DNA of 64,000 nt from NCBI GenBank assembly GCA_003216755.1, contig QCIJ01000002.1, positions 62,001 through 126,000 of the forward strand, in the 5' to 3' direction. Within the stretch, counting starts at the first letter, position 1; every line of letters starts with the position of its first letter. Below the pieces are notes generated by a model. It saw only the letters and a program-made list of their open reading frames with translations, made no database searches and was not told the origin of the DNA. Source of the DNA: Prochlorococcus sp. AG-402-K22. Lineage in GTDB: Bacteria > Cyanobacteriota > Cyanobacteriia > PCC-6307 > Cyanobiaceae. The translations under genes were made by a program, and so were the position numbers. Of the stretch, positions 63,954-64,000 are shown in pieces.

Positions 63954-64000
63954 ATGAAAGTGTTTTCAGTTAATTGGAACTATCTAACAAAAATGAATTA
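63954..64000 (+). CDS. Possible start of a CDS truncated by window end (MKVFSVNWNYLTKMN...)
   Basis: Open frame from ATG to window edge, 15 codons only. Confidence 0.35.
   Translation, partial: MKVFSVNWNYLTKMN

Noticed and set aside
1-64000. CRISPR arrays, IS elements, prophage, toxin-antitoxin or BGC islands
   Set aside because: Scanned for regular spaced repeats, transposase/integrase/structural phage proteins and modular synthases; none seen. The window is core chromosome, so no novel defence or mobile system is claimed

Overview
This is a 64 kb, AT-rich (roughly 30% GC by eye), very densely packed chromosomal segment. Protein content points to a streamlined marine picocyanobacterium, most like a high-light Prochlorococcus; this is inference, no search was run. 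Content is mostly core housekeeping: dnaA, gor, pyrC, ndhL, trpA, cyAbrB, a group-2 sigma-70 factor, hisIE, a ClpB chaperone, plastocyanin petE, hemE, glgB/glgA, a TamB-like giant protein, proA, folB, prlC-like M3 peptidase, ndhD, thrB, glk, thrS, trpS, a metal ABC transporter (Mn-type by motif), lepB, menD/menB, murF, glmU, an MnmC-like methyltransferase, aroA, comB, a nitrilase, an amidase, murI, a prenyl diphosphate synthase and acs. There is one tRNA (tRNA-Leu, anticodon TAA, no intron). I see no rRNA, CRISPR array, IS element or prophage, and no convincing wholly new multi-gene system. The most interesting leads are: (1) a perfect 10-bp hairpin at the predicted 5' end of the pyrC mRNA, right after a TATAAT box; (2) an apparently degenerate (P-loop-less) GTPase-like region joined to a DUF697-type domain; (3) a Cys-rich sigma factor with an atypical region 4.2, preceded by a six-copy 11-bp AT minisatellite; (4) a 14-bp direct repeat at the comB promoter; (5) a relic minus-strand ORF in the longest intergenic gap; (6) many convergent gene pairs with 0-6 nt between stops, or overlapping stops.
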